Of a stretch of DNA of 59,736 bases, positions 1 to 8,138 are shown piece by piece. A program made the translations under genes and the position numbers. The notes beneath the pieces are model-generated. The model ran no database searches. It had not been told where the DNA came from and saw only the letters and a program-made list of their open reading frames with translations. The stretch is taken from NCBI GenBank assembly GCA_003265685.1, contig QJOU01000057.1:1-59736 (forward strand). The letters run 5' to 3'. The stretch is from Piscinibacter caeni. Its GTDB lineage: Bacteria > Pseudomonadota > Gammaproteobacteria > Burkholderiales > Burkholderiaceae_C. How positions within the stretch are numbered: the stretch's first letter is position 1; every line of letters begins with the position of its first letter.

Positions 1-55
1 ATATCCGGGTTCTCGGCATAGTGGATCTCATGCCGATCACGGCATGAGATCCACA
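1..55. mobile_element. Probable insertion-sequence end, cut by window edge
   Basis: The SbcC-like gene read on the minus strand is collinear with its intact paralogue down to the Ser-Gly-Gly-Glu-Arg signature, then changes abruptly at about position 55 into unrelated sequence. The foreign stretch contains a perfect inverted repeat and its boundary reads CCACA, so a transposon end finishing in CA (as in IS21-like elements) is plausible. No transposase is inside the window, so the family is a guess. The alternative is a deletion junction. Confidence 0.45.
21..54. repeat. 15-bp perfect inverted repeat
   Basis: The arms GTGGATCTCATGCCG (21-35) and CGGCATGAGATCCAC (40-54) are perfect complements around the 4-nt loop ATCA. 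The repeat sits exactly where homology to the SbcC-like gene stops. It could be the terminal repeat structure of the element entering from the left, or a transcription-terminating hairpin within it. Confidence 0.8.
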
Positions 56-2075
56 CCCGTTCGCCGCCGCTCATCAGCACGACGCTCTTGGTATCGCCCG
101 ACTCGCTGTCATTCACTTCGATGTCGAAGCCTTCGCGTGCCTCGCCCTTCGCCGTTTCGACCTGCGTGCGGATAGCCACCGTGAAGCGCGCGCCGTAGCA
201 GGCCAGGAGCAGGTCGTTGGCCAGGCCCGACAGCGCGGGGCCAGCATCCTCGATGGCCAGCGCGATGAGCCCGTCGTGGCTCATGCAGCGCGCGAACAGC
301 AACCAGTCGGCCAGGCGGTTCTGCACCCGGTCGATGTGCGCGCCGAGCGCAGAACGCCGTGCCTCGTGGCGCGAACGCTCGGCTTCGGCGGCCCGGCGTT
401 TGTGTACGTCCGCGAGCGCCGCGGAGTGGGCGCGCTCCGCTTCGTCGAGGCTGCGCTCGGCCGATGTGACGTGCGCCGCCGCTTCCACCAGCCGTTGCAC
501 GTCGAATCGTGGCGGCAGCGACGCCAGCATTTGTTCGATGGCGACGGTTTCGGCGCGATGCGCCTCGCGCCGAGCTTGCCTCTGCTGCGCGGATGCTTGC
601 AGTCCGCCAGCGATGGCCTGCCACTCGGTCCGCTCATCGTCCGATTCGCGGATCGACTCGACCAACTGCAAGGCCTTCACATCCTCCAGCAGTGCCGCAT
701 GGTCCTCCTGGGCGCGCACCAGCTCGGCTTTGCGCCCGGCCAGCGCGCTCAGCGCGGTCTCCCTGCTCGCTGCGGCGGCGACACGCCGCTCGGCGTCCCG
801 GAGTGCATCCGCGGCGCCCTGCCACTGCGCCGCCTGCCGCTCGAGCGGCTCAATGTCGCGCAGCACCTGCGCGCGTTCTTGCGCAAGACGTTCGACCTCG
901 CCACCCGCCGATGGCATCAAGGCGGCGGCCTCGCGGGCGTCACCCAGCAGCTGGCAGCGGCCTTGCAGCGGCAGACCACTGCAGGGCACCGACCCGACAA
1001 GGCCGAACCGACGCGTGAGTTCCTGCGCCCGCAATGCAGCCTTTCCCGCCGCCTGCTCGATCGCGCCGAGCCGCTGCCGTGCGTGGCTGCATGCATCGCA
1101 CGCCCGTGTCGCCTGCTCGACGCCGGCGCGCGCCTGCGCCACGCGCGCTTGCCACACGGCGAGCACTCGCCGGGCGAGTGGCAGTCGACGCTCCGCGTGG
1201 GCGACACGCGCCGCGTCGGCCACAAGCGCGGCGCAGCGACGCAGCCGGACCTCTGCGGCATCGCGCCTCGTCTTGGCGCTTGCGATGCGCTGCGCGACCC
1301 GCCGATTCAGCCGTTCGGTCCGCTCGCGCAGGTCGTCCTGCAGTCGTTGCCACTCGGCTTCGGATCGCTGCAGAGTCGCCGCGGCCAGGCGCAGGCGGTC
1401 TTCGAGCCGCGCACGCTGCTCACCGATGGCAGACGACTGTGATTGCTCGGCCAGCAGGCGAGCGTGGGCCAGCCGGGCCGCATCGCATCCGATCCGTGCC
1501 GCTTCGCGGGCCTTAGCCGCCATGGCCATCGCCTGATCGGCGCCGTACAGCCGGGTGAGTTCGGCCTTCACCCTCGCCTCGTCGACGGCCAGTTCGGACT
1601 GCCGCATCCGCAGCGCGCTCAAGCCCGACTTCAGTCCGCGAACGACCTCCTGCGCACGGCTGCCGAGTCGCGCGATCTCGTCCAGGCCGAGCAGGTCGGC
1701 CAGCAGCCCTTTGATCTCGGCGTTGCGGTACTGGCTCAGGTGGCGCCGTCCCTGAGCGGCGAACACCGAAGTGAAGAAGGTCTCGGCGCTGCCGCAGATC
1801 GACTCCACGCAGCGCGTGTAGCTGTCGCAGCGGCCGTCCGACACGGTGCCGTCGGCGATCACGGCGGGCCGCCAAGCCCGGCCGTCCCACGCGAACAGGT
1901 AAGCCTCGATCCGGCGCCGGCTGCCGGACCGGATCACCAGCTGCGAGCGGTAGCGCAGCCCGCCCATCTCCCATACCAGCGTCTTCTCGCTGTCCGGCAG
2001 CACGACATGCTCGTAGTACGAGAAGCCGCCGGGTGCTCCCGTCGACGCCCGCGACGGCATCAGCAGGTAGGGGTG
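56..2075 (-). pseudogene. SbcC-like ATPase, large 3' fragment, truncated at both ends
   Basis: Read on the minus strand, this is the body of an SbcC/Rad50-like SMC-type ATPase. It starts at His-Pro-Tyr-Leu-Leu-Met-Pro-Ser-Arg, just after the Walker A region that now lies at 14089-14256. It keeps the conserved Gly-Gly-Phe-Ser-Tyr-Tyr and Glu-Thr-Phe-Phe-Thr-Ser-Val-Phe segments, long Arg/Ala/Glu-rich coiled coils, a central PCSGLPLQGRC motif (a C-X8-C pair instead of the CxxC zinc hook), and the ABC signature SGGER at the extreme left. The Walker B and C-terminal part are missing because of the junction near position 55. The 5' part was separated by the 12-kb element at 2076-14088. The reading frame is otherwise open, so the damage looks recent. 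Confidence 0.88.
2070..2075. repeat. Left direct repeat of the integrated element (GGGGTG)
   Basis: GGGGTG here is repeated at 14089-14094. The identity extends one base outward as AGGGGTG at both ends. It lies in the SbcC-like gene. Keeping a single copy after removing 2076-14088 restores the codons for Met-Asp-Asn-Leu-His-Pro-Tyr-Leu-Leu in frame, so this is the target or crossover core. Confidence 0.85.
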
Positions 2076-2101
2076 TTAGGTTGCATTCGCGAGTGTCAAC
2101 A
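2076..2101. repeat. Left terminal inverted repeat of the element
   Basis: The end begins TTAGGTTGCATTCGC and closes with GTCAACA. The reverse complement of the right end begins TTATGTTGAATTCGC and closes with GTCAACA. About 20 of 26 columns agree with one gap. This is the likely recombinase-binding region of the left attachment site. Confidence 0.8.
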
Positions 2102-2220
2102 GAGTTGGCTCGCTCGACGCCACGACCTACAGTTGTTCATGCCCGAGGAGCCCAAGCCTCTTTCAGAGGCGAGTAGCCCGGTGCGTCCCGCGTTTTCAGC
2201 AGCTTCAGCGGGGGTTCGAC

Positions 2221-2535
2221 ATGATGGTTGCGCGCCGATCTCGCAGGTCGTTCAGTGCCTCGACGTTGACACGGCTTCGTCAGATGCCGGCCAGCGACGC
2301 GCTCGCGCTGCTAGCCACCCACGTCAAGCCCGATTCGACCTATCAGCCCCTCAAGGATGAGCACAGCCGCCGCTGGCACGCCAGCACGGCACGCGGCGAG
2401 TTCGAGATCCTGACCACGGGCGTCAAGTGGTACGACACACGCGCGCACGCCGGTGGCGGCGGAGCCATCGACCTGGCGATGCACTTGCTCGGCGTGTCGT
2501 TCGTCGACGCTGTGAAGCGCTTTACCGCGAGGTAA
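2221..2535 (+). pseudogene. Remnant of a plasmid/ICE DUF3991-Toprim type protein (N-terminal part)
   Basis: A 104-residue frame has a segment Lys-Trp-Tyr-Asp-Thr-Arg...Gly-Gly-Gly-Gly-Ala-Ile-Asp-Leu followed by Met-His-Leu. I associate this pattern with the N-terminal domain of DUF3991/Toprim proteins found on plasmids and ICEs. Those proteins are several hundred residues long, but here a TAA stop closes the frame 7 nt before ginA. It is therefore either a truncated relic caught between the element end and the recombinase operon, or a stand-alone small domain. The family call rests on motif memory only. No convincing RBS was seen. Confidence 0.45.
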
Positions 2536-2542
2536 GAGCGCC

Positions 2543-3733
2543 GTGGTCCAGATAGTCCGCAAGGCTTCGCTGCCGAGTCCGGCAGACCTGCCGGAACCCT
2601 TGGCGCAGCTTGCAGCACAGGCTTTGGCGACTTCGCTTCGCGAGCCGCGTCCTGCCGGTTTCCCGCTTCTTTTCACGAAGCAGTGGCAGTTGATCGAGCC
2701 CGCGGTCGCCTTCCTGCATGAGCACGCGATCCAGCGCGCGCACACCGCCGACACGCTCAGAACCTATACCGAGATCCTCTACGACTGGTTCGACACGCTC
2801 GAGCAGAACGACATCCCTTGGCACAAGGCGGATGCTGTCGACCTGGTTGCCTATCGCAACCGCATGATGTCGCAGCCCAGTCCGCACACCGGACGTGCGT
2901 ACCGGACGACGACCATCAACCACCGGGTTCGCGGCGTGCTGCGGTTCTATGCTTGGGCGGTCCGCGCGCATTGGCTGAGCGAATCGGCGCTCGCGGACAA
3001 GACCCGCGACTTCGCTGTGTCGAGGCGGTACTCGCCGATCCGGACGCGCTACGCTGCGGACACCGAGCGCAGCATCTTCGTACTGCGGCAATACGAACCG
3101 CTGCCCCGCCCGCTGGTCTCCGGGCAGGCTCGCGAACTGCTCGCCTATCTCGCCCCGCCGTACGATCTGATGGCCCGCTGGCAGCTGTACACCGGGCTGC
3201 GGATCAGCGAACTCCTGCGGCTCGGCGTCGACGACATCAACGGCCGCCCCACCCCGCTCACGGCGCATCACACCATCGAGATCACGCGCAAGGGCCGCAA
3301 GCCGGGCTACGTGATTGCACCGGCCAGCCTGCTCGACGAGACCGATGGCTACATCTCGGGGCTTCGCTTCGCGTGGCTCAAGCGCGCGCGACGCAGGGGA
3401 CGCGCCGCCCACCACCCGGCGTTGTTCGTCAACGCCCGCGGCGCACCGGTGAGCAAGAACGCCTACCAGCGCGCCGTCAGCCGGGCCGGCCTGGCCTGCG
3501 GCTTCAAGGCGACGACGCATCTGCTTCGCGCGACCTTCGCATGCATGCTGCTGGCCCGGCTCGAGTACTTGGCCAGCGAGGGCGCCAAGGTCAATCCACT
3601 GCTCGTGGTGAAGATCCTGCTCGGGCACGAGCACATCGAGACCACCGACCGGTACCTGCGTGCCGTCGCCGTCGACGCCTGCGTCCTCAAGGACGTGCTG
3701 GACACGCTGCTCGCGGGCAGCGCAGAGCCGTGA
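2543..3733 (+). CDS. ginA: Tyrosine recombinase GinA of the element
   Basis: A 396-residue integrase is the first of three in a row. The N-terminal SAM-like core-binding domain covers about residues 50-150. The catalytic domain carries a complete set: Arg220 in TGLRISELL, Lys250 or Lys253 in TRKGRKPGY, His326-x-x-Arg329, His362 in LLGHEH, and the nucleophile Tyr371 in TTDRY. The start is a GTG with a GAGG-type RBS just upstream, inside the end of the preceding relic. The stop overlaps the GTG of ginB (GTGA), so the genes are translationally coupled. In the GInt family all four gin genes are needed for integration and excision. This is the member with the most canonical active site here. Confidence 0.92.
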   Translation: MVQIVRKASLPSPADLPEPLAQLAAQALATSLREPRPAGFPLLFTKQWQLIEPAVAFLHEHAIQRAHTADTLRTYTEILYDWFDTLEQNDIPWHKADAVDLVAYRNRMMSQPSPHTGRAYRTTTINHRVRGVLRFYAWAVRAHWLSESALADKTRDFAVSRRYSPIRTRYAADTERSIFVLRQYEPLPRPLVSGQARELLAYLAPPYDLMARWQLYTGLRISELLRLGVDDINGRPTPLTAHHTIEITRKGRKPGYVIAPASLLDETDGYISGLRFAWLKRARRRGRAAHHPALFVNARGAPVSKNAYQRAVSRAGLACGFKATTHLLRATFACMLLARLEYLASEGAKVNPLLVVKILLGHEHIETTDRYLRAVAVDACVLKDVLDTLLAGSAEP

Positions 3734-5472
3734 GTTCACGGCGCCCGCCGATTCCGCGGACCCTGGCCACCAGACCGCAGGCCGGAACGGGGCACGCGCC
3801 ACAGCCGGCGCGCCACGACGCGGCTCGCCTGGTTCGCCACACGCTCATCGACTTCTCGTCGTTGCCGCTGCCAGCCGACGTGCGCCTGGCGCTCGCCCAG
3901 GCCTTCTGGGGCCATATCGGGGGCCATTCGGATCGCAGCATCGCCTCGTACTGGAAGTCGATACTGCCCTTCGCCCGGTTCGCCGCCGAATCGCAGTCCC
4001 TCAGATCGGTCGCCGACCTGGACCGCGCGATGCTGGTTCGCTACATCGAGTGGCTCAACGCGCAACGCTGTGCCGACGGCAGGATCTGGGCCCTCACCAC
4101 GCAGGCCGCCGTCTATGGGGCATTGCGCCAGCTGCTGCGATGGCTTGAGCGGTGTCGGCCCGACTTGATCACCAGCATCGATTACCCCTTCTCGCCGTTC
4201 CCCAACAAGGCCGCCGCGCGGGCATCGCGCTCGACGCTTTCCGGTCGGCAGCTGCGCGCCATCCTCCAGGCCTGTGAGGATGAGATCGCCCAGATGCGCA
4301 CGGCCCGCGAATCGGCTGCCCGTCAACGCGCCGCCGACGCAGACAAGCCCGGCACTCTCGGCTGGATCCTCGAACAGATCGATCAACGCCACGGAGGAAT
4401 CATTCCGGACTGGCGCACGACCCAGGCCAGCGGCAATTTCTGGCTGCAGAAGGCCGTTCGCCGCTACGGCGGCGCCAAGCAACTGGCTCCCCTCCTGTAC
4501 CCGCGCGCGGTTTCGCTGCTGCCGTACTACCTGGCGATCCTGATCCACACGGCCGGCAACCCCGAAGCCATCGCCGACCTCACTCGCGACTGCCTGCAGC
4601 CCCTGCCCTTGCTCGATGACCGCGAGTTGCTGGTGTGGTTCAAGGCTCGCGCGTCGCGCATCCAGCGCCGGACCTTTGACCGCGCCGACGCATTCGGGCC
4701 GCCGGCCCTGGTACGGGACATCCTGGCCTGGAACGAACGGCTGATCCCGCTGACCCCTCCCCCGCAGCGCAACCGGCTCTTCGTGTTCAAGGGGCAATTC
4801 ACGGTCAACGCGATGTCGATCATCACGGTCCACCATCAGCTCGGCGCGTTCTGCGATCGCCATGGCTTGCCGCACTTCGCTCCGGCGAGCATCCGGCCGA
4901 GCGTGCTGAGCTGCTTCTACCGCGCCAGCGGTGACCTGCTGCGCACCAAGGCCGTTGCGAACCACGCCAGCGTCGCCACGACGGTTCGTTACGTGCAAAC
5001 GCCCCTGGTCGAAGCACAGAACCGCTCGCGCATCGCGGATCTTCAGGGTGCATTCATCGAGCACATCGAAGGGCGGTCGGGTCCGAGCCAGACGCGGTGC
5101 GACGCTGCGCCTGAACCATCGCCTCCCCCACGCGGCCGCGGTGTCACGCTGTTCGGCTTCGACTGCAAGGATCCATTCGCGGGCATCGCACCCGGTACTC
5201 GGCAGGGCGACCTCTGCGTGAACTTCATGGGCTGCTTCACCTGCCCGAACGCCGTCATCACGCCCGACCCGATGTCGCTGGCGCGCTTGCTTCAGGCGCG
5301 CGATCACCTGCGCGCCGCTGCGGCGACCCTGTACCCGGCTCGTTGGGAAGTACTCTATGCCCCGCAGCTGAGGATCCTGGAGGAAGACATCCTCCCGCGC
5401 TTCGGCTCCCGCGAGCTCGACGCCGGCCAGAGGCTGCAGGCGCAGCTTCCCCCGCTGCCTGACCTGCGGTGA
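3730..5472 (+). CDS. ginB: Tyrosine recombinase-like protein GinB
   Basis: The 580-residue second integrase is coupled to ginA by a GTGA overlap. An open frame extends much further upstream, but that part overlaps ginA and is not credible. The N-terminal core-binding domain includes the stretch around SIASYWKSILPFARF. In the catalytic domain the final His412 (VANHASVATT) and nucleophile Tyr421 (VRYVQ) are visible, as is an Arg in SIRPSV. The position where the first catalytic Arg is expected reads HTAGNPEAIADL, so that Arg seems absent. The C-terminus adds a Cys-containing segment (CVNFMGCFTCPN) after the Tyr. It may therefore be a structural or regulatory partner rather than an independent recombinase. 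Confidence 0.85.
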   Translation: MSSRRPPIPRTLATRPQAGTGHAPQPARHDAARLVRHTLIDFSSLPLPADVRLALAQAFWGHIGGHSDRSIASYWKSILPFARFAAESQSLRSVADLDRAMLVRYIEWLNAQRCADGRIWALTTQAAVYGALRQLLRWLERCRPDLITSIDYPFSPFPNKAAARASRSTLSGRQLRAILQACEDEIAQMRTARESAARQRAADADKPGTLGWILEQIDQRHGGIIPDWRTTQASGNFWLQKAVRRYGGAKQLAPLLYPRAVSLLPYYLAILIHTAGNPEAIADLTRDCLQPLPLLDDRELLVWFKARASRIQRRTFDRADAFGPPALVRDILAWNERLIPLTPPPQRNRLFVFKGQFTVNAMSIITVHHQLGAFCDRHGLPHFAPASIRPSVLSCFYRASGDLLRTKAVANHASVATTVRYVQTPLVEAQNRSRIADLQGAFIEHIEGRSGPSQTRCDAAPEPSPPPRGRGVTLFGFDCKDPFAGIAPGTRQGDLCVNFMGCFTCPNAVITPDPMSLARLLQARDHLRAAAATLYPARWEVLYAPQLRILEEDILPRFGSRELDAGQRLQAQLPPLPDLR

Positions 5473-5481
5473 GGTCGCGCC

Positions 5482-7377
5482 ATGCAACCACGGCGATCCA
5501 GCGCGCTGAGAACTTCGGCCGGCACTACGCTCGGCACCTCTGACGATCGCCCATGGTTCCTGAAGAACTCGCGCTGGGAGGATTCGACCTGGATCCTTGC
5601 GCCCACCAATGCGCTCGAAGAGAGGCTGCCCGTGCGCCTGCACTGGGACTTTTCGGTCGAGGATGGCTGCAGTTTCACCGACGCGCGCCATGCCCCGCTG
5701 CTGCAAACCAGCAAGCGGCTGATCGCCCTCATACGCGGCCGCTCGCTGTACACGGGACTGCCGCTGCGGCCGAGTTCCGTCCTGAACTTCTTCCACACGC
5801 TGCGCCTGCTGGTGCGCTGGATGGACCTGGAAGGCCTCAGGCGCTTTGCCGACCTCGATCGGCCGGCGCTGCTGCAGTTCCAGCACCGGCTGTCGGTGTC
5901 TCCGACGTCCAGGCACTCGACACGCGCCGCCTCAACGGTGCAGCGGCACCTCGCCTTGTTCAACTACCTCTACCGCTGTCGCGCCGAACTCGGCGACGGT
6001 CTTTCGTTCGACCCGTTCCCGGGGAGCAACCATCACGAAGCCGCTGGCGCCCGGGAAGGACTGCGCCGGCCGTGGCCGTACACGCCGGACACTGTCTCGG
6101 TGGTGTTGCTGCAGGCCGCCGTCAAGATCGTGACGCACGACGCGGCGCATGTCCTGCAAGCCCGAGAGACCTATCGGCGCGTGATGGCGAGCGCAGCCGC
6201 GCCGCCCCACAGCTCAGCACCTGTCGGCCGGGCAACGAGGGCGCTGCGTCGGGCACGCGAGGGTACGTCGGGCGTCGAGCGGCCGGTGACGTCGGTGTCC
6301 GAACTCGTGCGGCGCATCGACATGCTCTACGCGGCGTGCTTCGTGGTCCTCTCCTACATGGTCGGTCCGCGTGTCAGCGAGATCCTCCACCTTCATGCCG
6401 GCTGCGTGCGGCGGCTGGTCGGCGATGCGGCCGGCGCACCCGTGAGCGTGATCGTCGGCAGCATCTTCAAGCGCCAGCCCGGCTACGATGGCTGTCCCCA
6501 TGAATGGGTCGCACCGCCCGTGGCCGTCCAGGCGATCTCGGTGCTCGAGGCGCTGTCCGAGCCGCATCGCGCCCTCACGGCTCGCCCGGAACTGTGGCTG
6601 CGCCGGCGCCGTGGCAACGGCGCGTGGGAGTGGCACGAGGTGCAGCCCGAACTGCTGGAGATCGCGTCGGCCCCGCGCGTCAGCCATCTGCTGCGGCGCT
6701 TCGGCGCCGCGCTCGGCCTGTCGCACCTCGACAAGCCCTGGAGGCTGACGACGCATCAGGGGCGCAAGACCTTCGCCAGGTTTGCCGCGCTGCGCGACCG
6801 CAGCTGCCTCTTCGCGCTGGCTCAGCATCTTGGCCACCGCGAGCGCGCGCAGACCGACCACGGTTACGTCGGCAGCGACTATCGGCTCAACCAGGAGATC
6901 GACGCCGAGATCCTCAACCAGTCCGTCGCCGCGTGGGAGCACATGCTGGCGGCGCCCGGGCTCGGCGGGCGCGCGGGCGCCGAGATCGTCGCCAAGCGCC
7001 CGCGCTTTCGGGGCAGCCGCATGAAGCAGGACCTCAGGAGCTACGCCCGCTTGCTCGTCGACGCCGGCTTGGTGCTCGGCGTGTGCGACTGGGGCTACTG
7101 CGTCTACCGCGAGGAACACAGCGCCTGCCTCGGCAACGCGACCGGGCCCAATCCAGCCCGGCGCGAGCCCTCGACCTGCGCGCGCTGCCAGAACTTCGTC
7201 GTCTCGGCGCAGCACCGGCCGTACTGGCTCGAACAGGTGCGACGCAGCGAGAGGCTTCTCAACGAACCCGCCCTGCCGCTGCAGACGTTGCGCATCGTCC
7301 GCGCGCGCATGAACGAGGCCCGTGGCCTGCTGCGCGCGCTCGGCTCGGACACAGCCGAGGAGACTGATCATGCCTAG
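5482..7377 (+). CDS. ginC: Tyrosine recombinase GinC
   Basis: The 631-residue third integrase starts at an ATG 9 nt after ginB, with GAGG upstream. The catalytic signature is complete: Arg297 in MVGPRVSEI, a Lys in IFKRQPGY, His425-x-x-Arg428 in LTTHQGRK, His452 in HLGHRE and Tyr462 in DHGYVG. About 170 residues follow the nucleophile and contain four cysteines (CDWGYC and CARCQNF), which may bind zinc. The protein is much longer than ordinary phage integrases but matches the large recombinases of trio elements and Tn554 TnpB-like proteins. The last codons overlap the start of ginD. Confidence 0.9.
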   Translation: MQPRRSSALRTSAGTTLGTSDDRPWFLKNSRWEDSTWILAPTNALEERLPVRLHWDFSVEDGCSFTDARHAPLLQTSKRLIALIRGRSLYTGLPLRPSSVLNFFHTLRLLVRWMDLEGLRRFADLDRPALLQFQHRLSVSPTSRHSTRAASTVQRHLALFNYLYRCRAELGDGLSFDPFPGSNHHEAAGAREGLRRPWPYTPDTVSVVLLQAAVKIVTHDAAHVLQARETYRRVMASAAAPPHSSAPVGRATRALRRAREGTSGVERPVTSVSELVRRIDMLYAACFVVLSYMVGPRVSEILHLHAGCVRRLVGDAAGAPVSVIVGSIFKRQPGYDGCPHEWVAPPVAVQAISVLEALSEPHRALTARPELWLRRRRGNGAWEWHEVQPELLEIASAPRVSHLLRRFGAALGLSHLDKPWRLTTHQGRKTFARFAALRDRSCLFALAQHLGHRERAQTDHGYVGSDYRLNQEIDAEILNQSVAAWEHMLAAPGLGGRAGAEIVAKRPRFRGSRMKQDLRSYARLLVDAGLVLGVCDWGYCVYREEHSACLGNATGPNPARREPSTCARCQNFVVSAQHRPYWLEQVRRSERLLNEPALPLQTLRIVRARMNEARGLLRALGSDTAEETDHA

Positions 7378-7813
7378 GAAGACGCCCGTCAGCTCCGCAG
7401 AACCGCCTGCTGCCCAGCGCCTGCATGACGCCCTGGCGGAGATGGTTCGCCAGCACGGCGCCGGCCTGTCGCCGCGCGAGCTGACCGCCAAGGCGCTTTG
7501 TGAGTCGGCCGGCATCTCGCGCAACGCGCTTTACCGGTACCACCGCGACGTGCTGCTGGCGCTGCACGACGCCCAGAGCCGCCACCGCGATCGGCCCGAG
7601 GCTGCGAAGCGCGTCGCCGCCCAGTTGCGCCGGGAGAATCGCGAACTGCGCGAACACCTCGCCAAGCTGGCCGCGCTGGTCGACCACTACTTCGCGGCTT
7701 GGCAAGAGACGCGGCTGCAGCTCGAGCGGCGCGATCGGGAGTTGGCCGACCTGCGCCGGATCCACAGGCCCCAGGTGATCCCATTGCAGCGCTCACCCGG
7801 GAACCGGAGTTGA
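7370..7813 (+). CDS. ginD: Small HTH/coiled-coil recombination accessory protein GinD
   Basis: The protein is 147 residues, beginning with an ATG inside the end of ginC (8-nt overlap). The N-terminal half has a TetR-like helix-turn-helix (AKALCESAGISRNALYRYH). The C-terminal half is a charged coiled coil rich in Arg, Glu and Leu. The size and composition match TnpC of Tn554-like elements and the small fourth protein of ginABCD operons, which is required for integration and excision in GInts. The stop codon TGA lies inside the -35 region of a CueR-like promoter (7810-7840), so the operon ends where a metal-type promoter begins. Confidence 0.82.
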   Translation: MPRKTPVSSAEPPAAQRLHDALAEMVRQHGAGLSPRELTAKALCESAGISRNALYRYHRDVLLALHDAQSRHRDRPEAAKRVAAQLRRENRELREHLAKLAALVDHYFAAWQETRLQLERRDRELADLRRIHRPQVIPLQRSPGNRS

Positions 7814-7840
7814 CCTTGACACGGGGACAAGGTCTACGCT
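7810..7840 (+). promoter_or_regulatory. CueR-like MerR-family promoter and operator
   Basis: TTGACC (7810-7815) is followed by a 19-nt spacer and TACGCT (7835-7840). The dyad ACCTTG...CAAGGT spans 7813-7833. A 19-bp spacer overlapping such a dyad is the hallmark of promoters controlled by MerR-family metal regulators, and ACCTT/AAGGT arms resemble CueR-type copper operators. No CueR-like gene is in the element. It points right, at the small ORF 7881-8114. The resident MerR binds a different dyad, so cross-control is unlikely. Confidence 0.7.
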
Positions 7841-7880
7841 GCAAGCAATGGGGCAGTGGTGTCCCGTATGGAGGTCTGCG

Positions 7881-8114
7881 ATGAACTGCGACCTCGGATC
7901 GAACCTCGTGCTCGCGCGAGGACTGTTGCGGCTCTTCAAGCTGGCCGTGATCGATGGGCACCGTGGCGTAGCCGACCAACTGCTGTGTGCCCTGGAACGA
8001 CTCGCCCGAAGCGATCCGGGATGCGAACCGATTCTCGATCATGCCTACCTGTGGAGCGTCGGTGGGCACGCCGGCGCAGCGCGTCTGCGCACGCCAGGGC
8101 CCGGGCCGCAGTGA
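7881..8114 (+). CDS. Small conserved-looking protein of unknown function, 77 aa
   Basis: The ATG at 7881 has a strong GGAGG RBS 6 nt upstream and sits 40 nt downstream of a CueR-like promoter, which together support real expression. The protein has an Arg/Leu-rich helical N-terminal half (GLLRLFKLAVIDGHRG) and two cysteines, and ends in a Gly/Pro-rich tail. It has no membrane segment and no family I recognise. It is convergent with the SbcC-like gene, 24 nt away. Longer in-frame starts upstream have no RBS. It could be a metal-stress protein or a leftover leader of a lost metal operon. Confidence 0.55.
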   Translation: MNCDLGSNLVLARGLLRLFKLAVIDGHRGVADQLLCALERLARSDPGCEPILDHAYLWSVGGHAGAARLRTPGPGPQ

Positions 8115-8138
8115 TCGATGCCGCTGCGACGCCATCGG

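Noticed and set aside
217..1536. Long plus-strand frames of 439 and 388 residues across the left end
   Set aside because: They are antisense to the SbcC-like coding frame, which shows conserved motifs. Their own translations are Ala/Arg/Ser-rich without any domain.
2818..3729. N-terminal extension of GinB to 884 residues
   Set aside because: The extra part overlaps almost all of ginA in another frame, and a coupled GTG at 3730 gives the usual start.
3736..5916. A 726-codon minus-strand frame
   Set aside because: It is a shadow of ginB and ginC in this high-GC DNA. There are no motifs and no RBS, and the plus-strand products carry catalytic residues.
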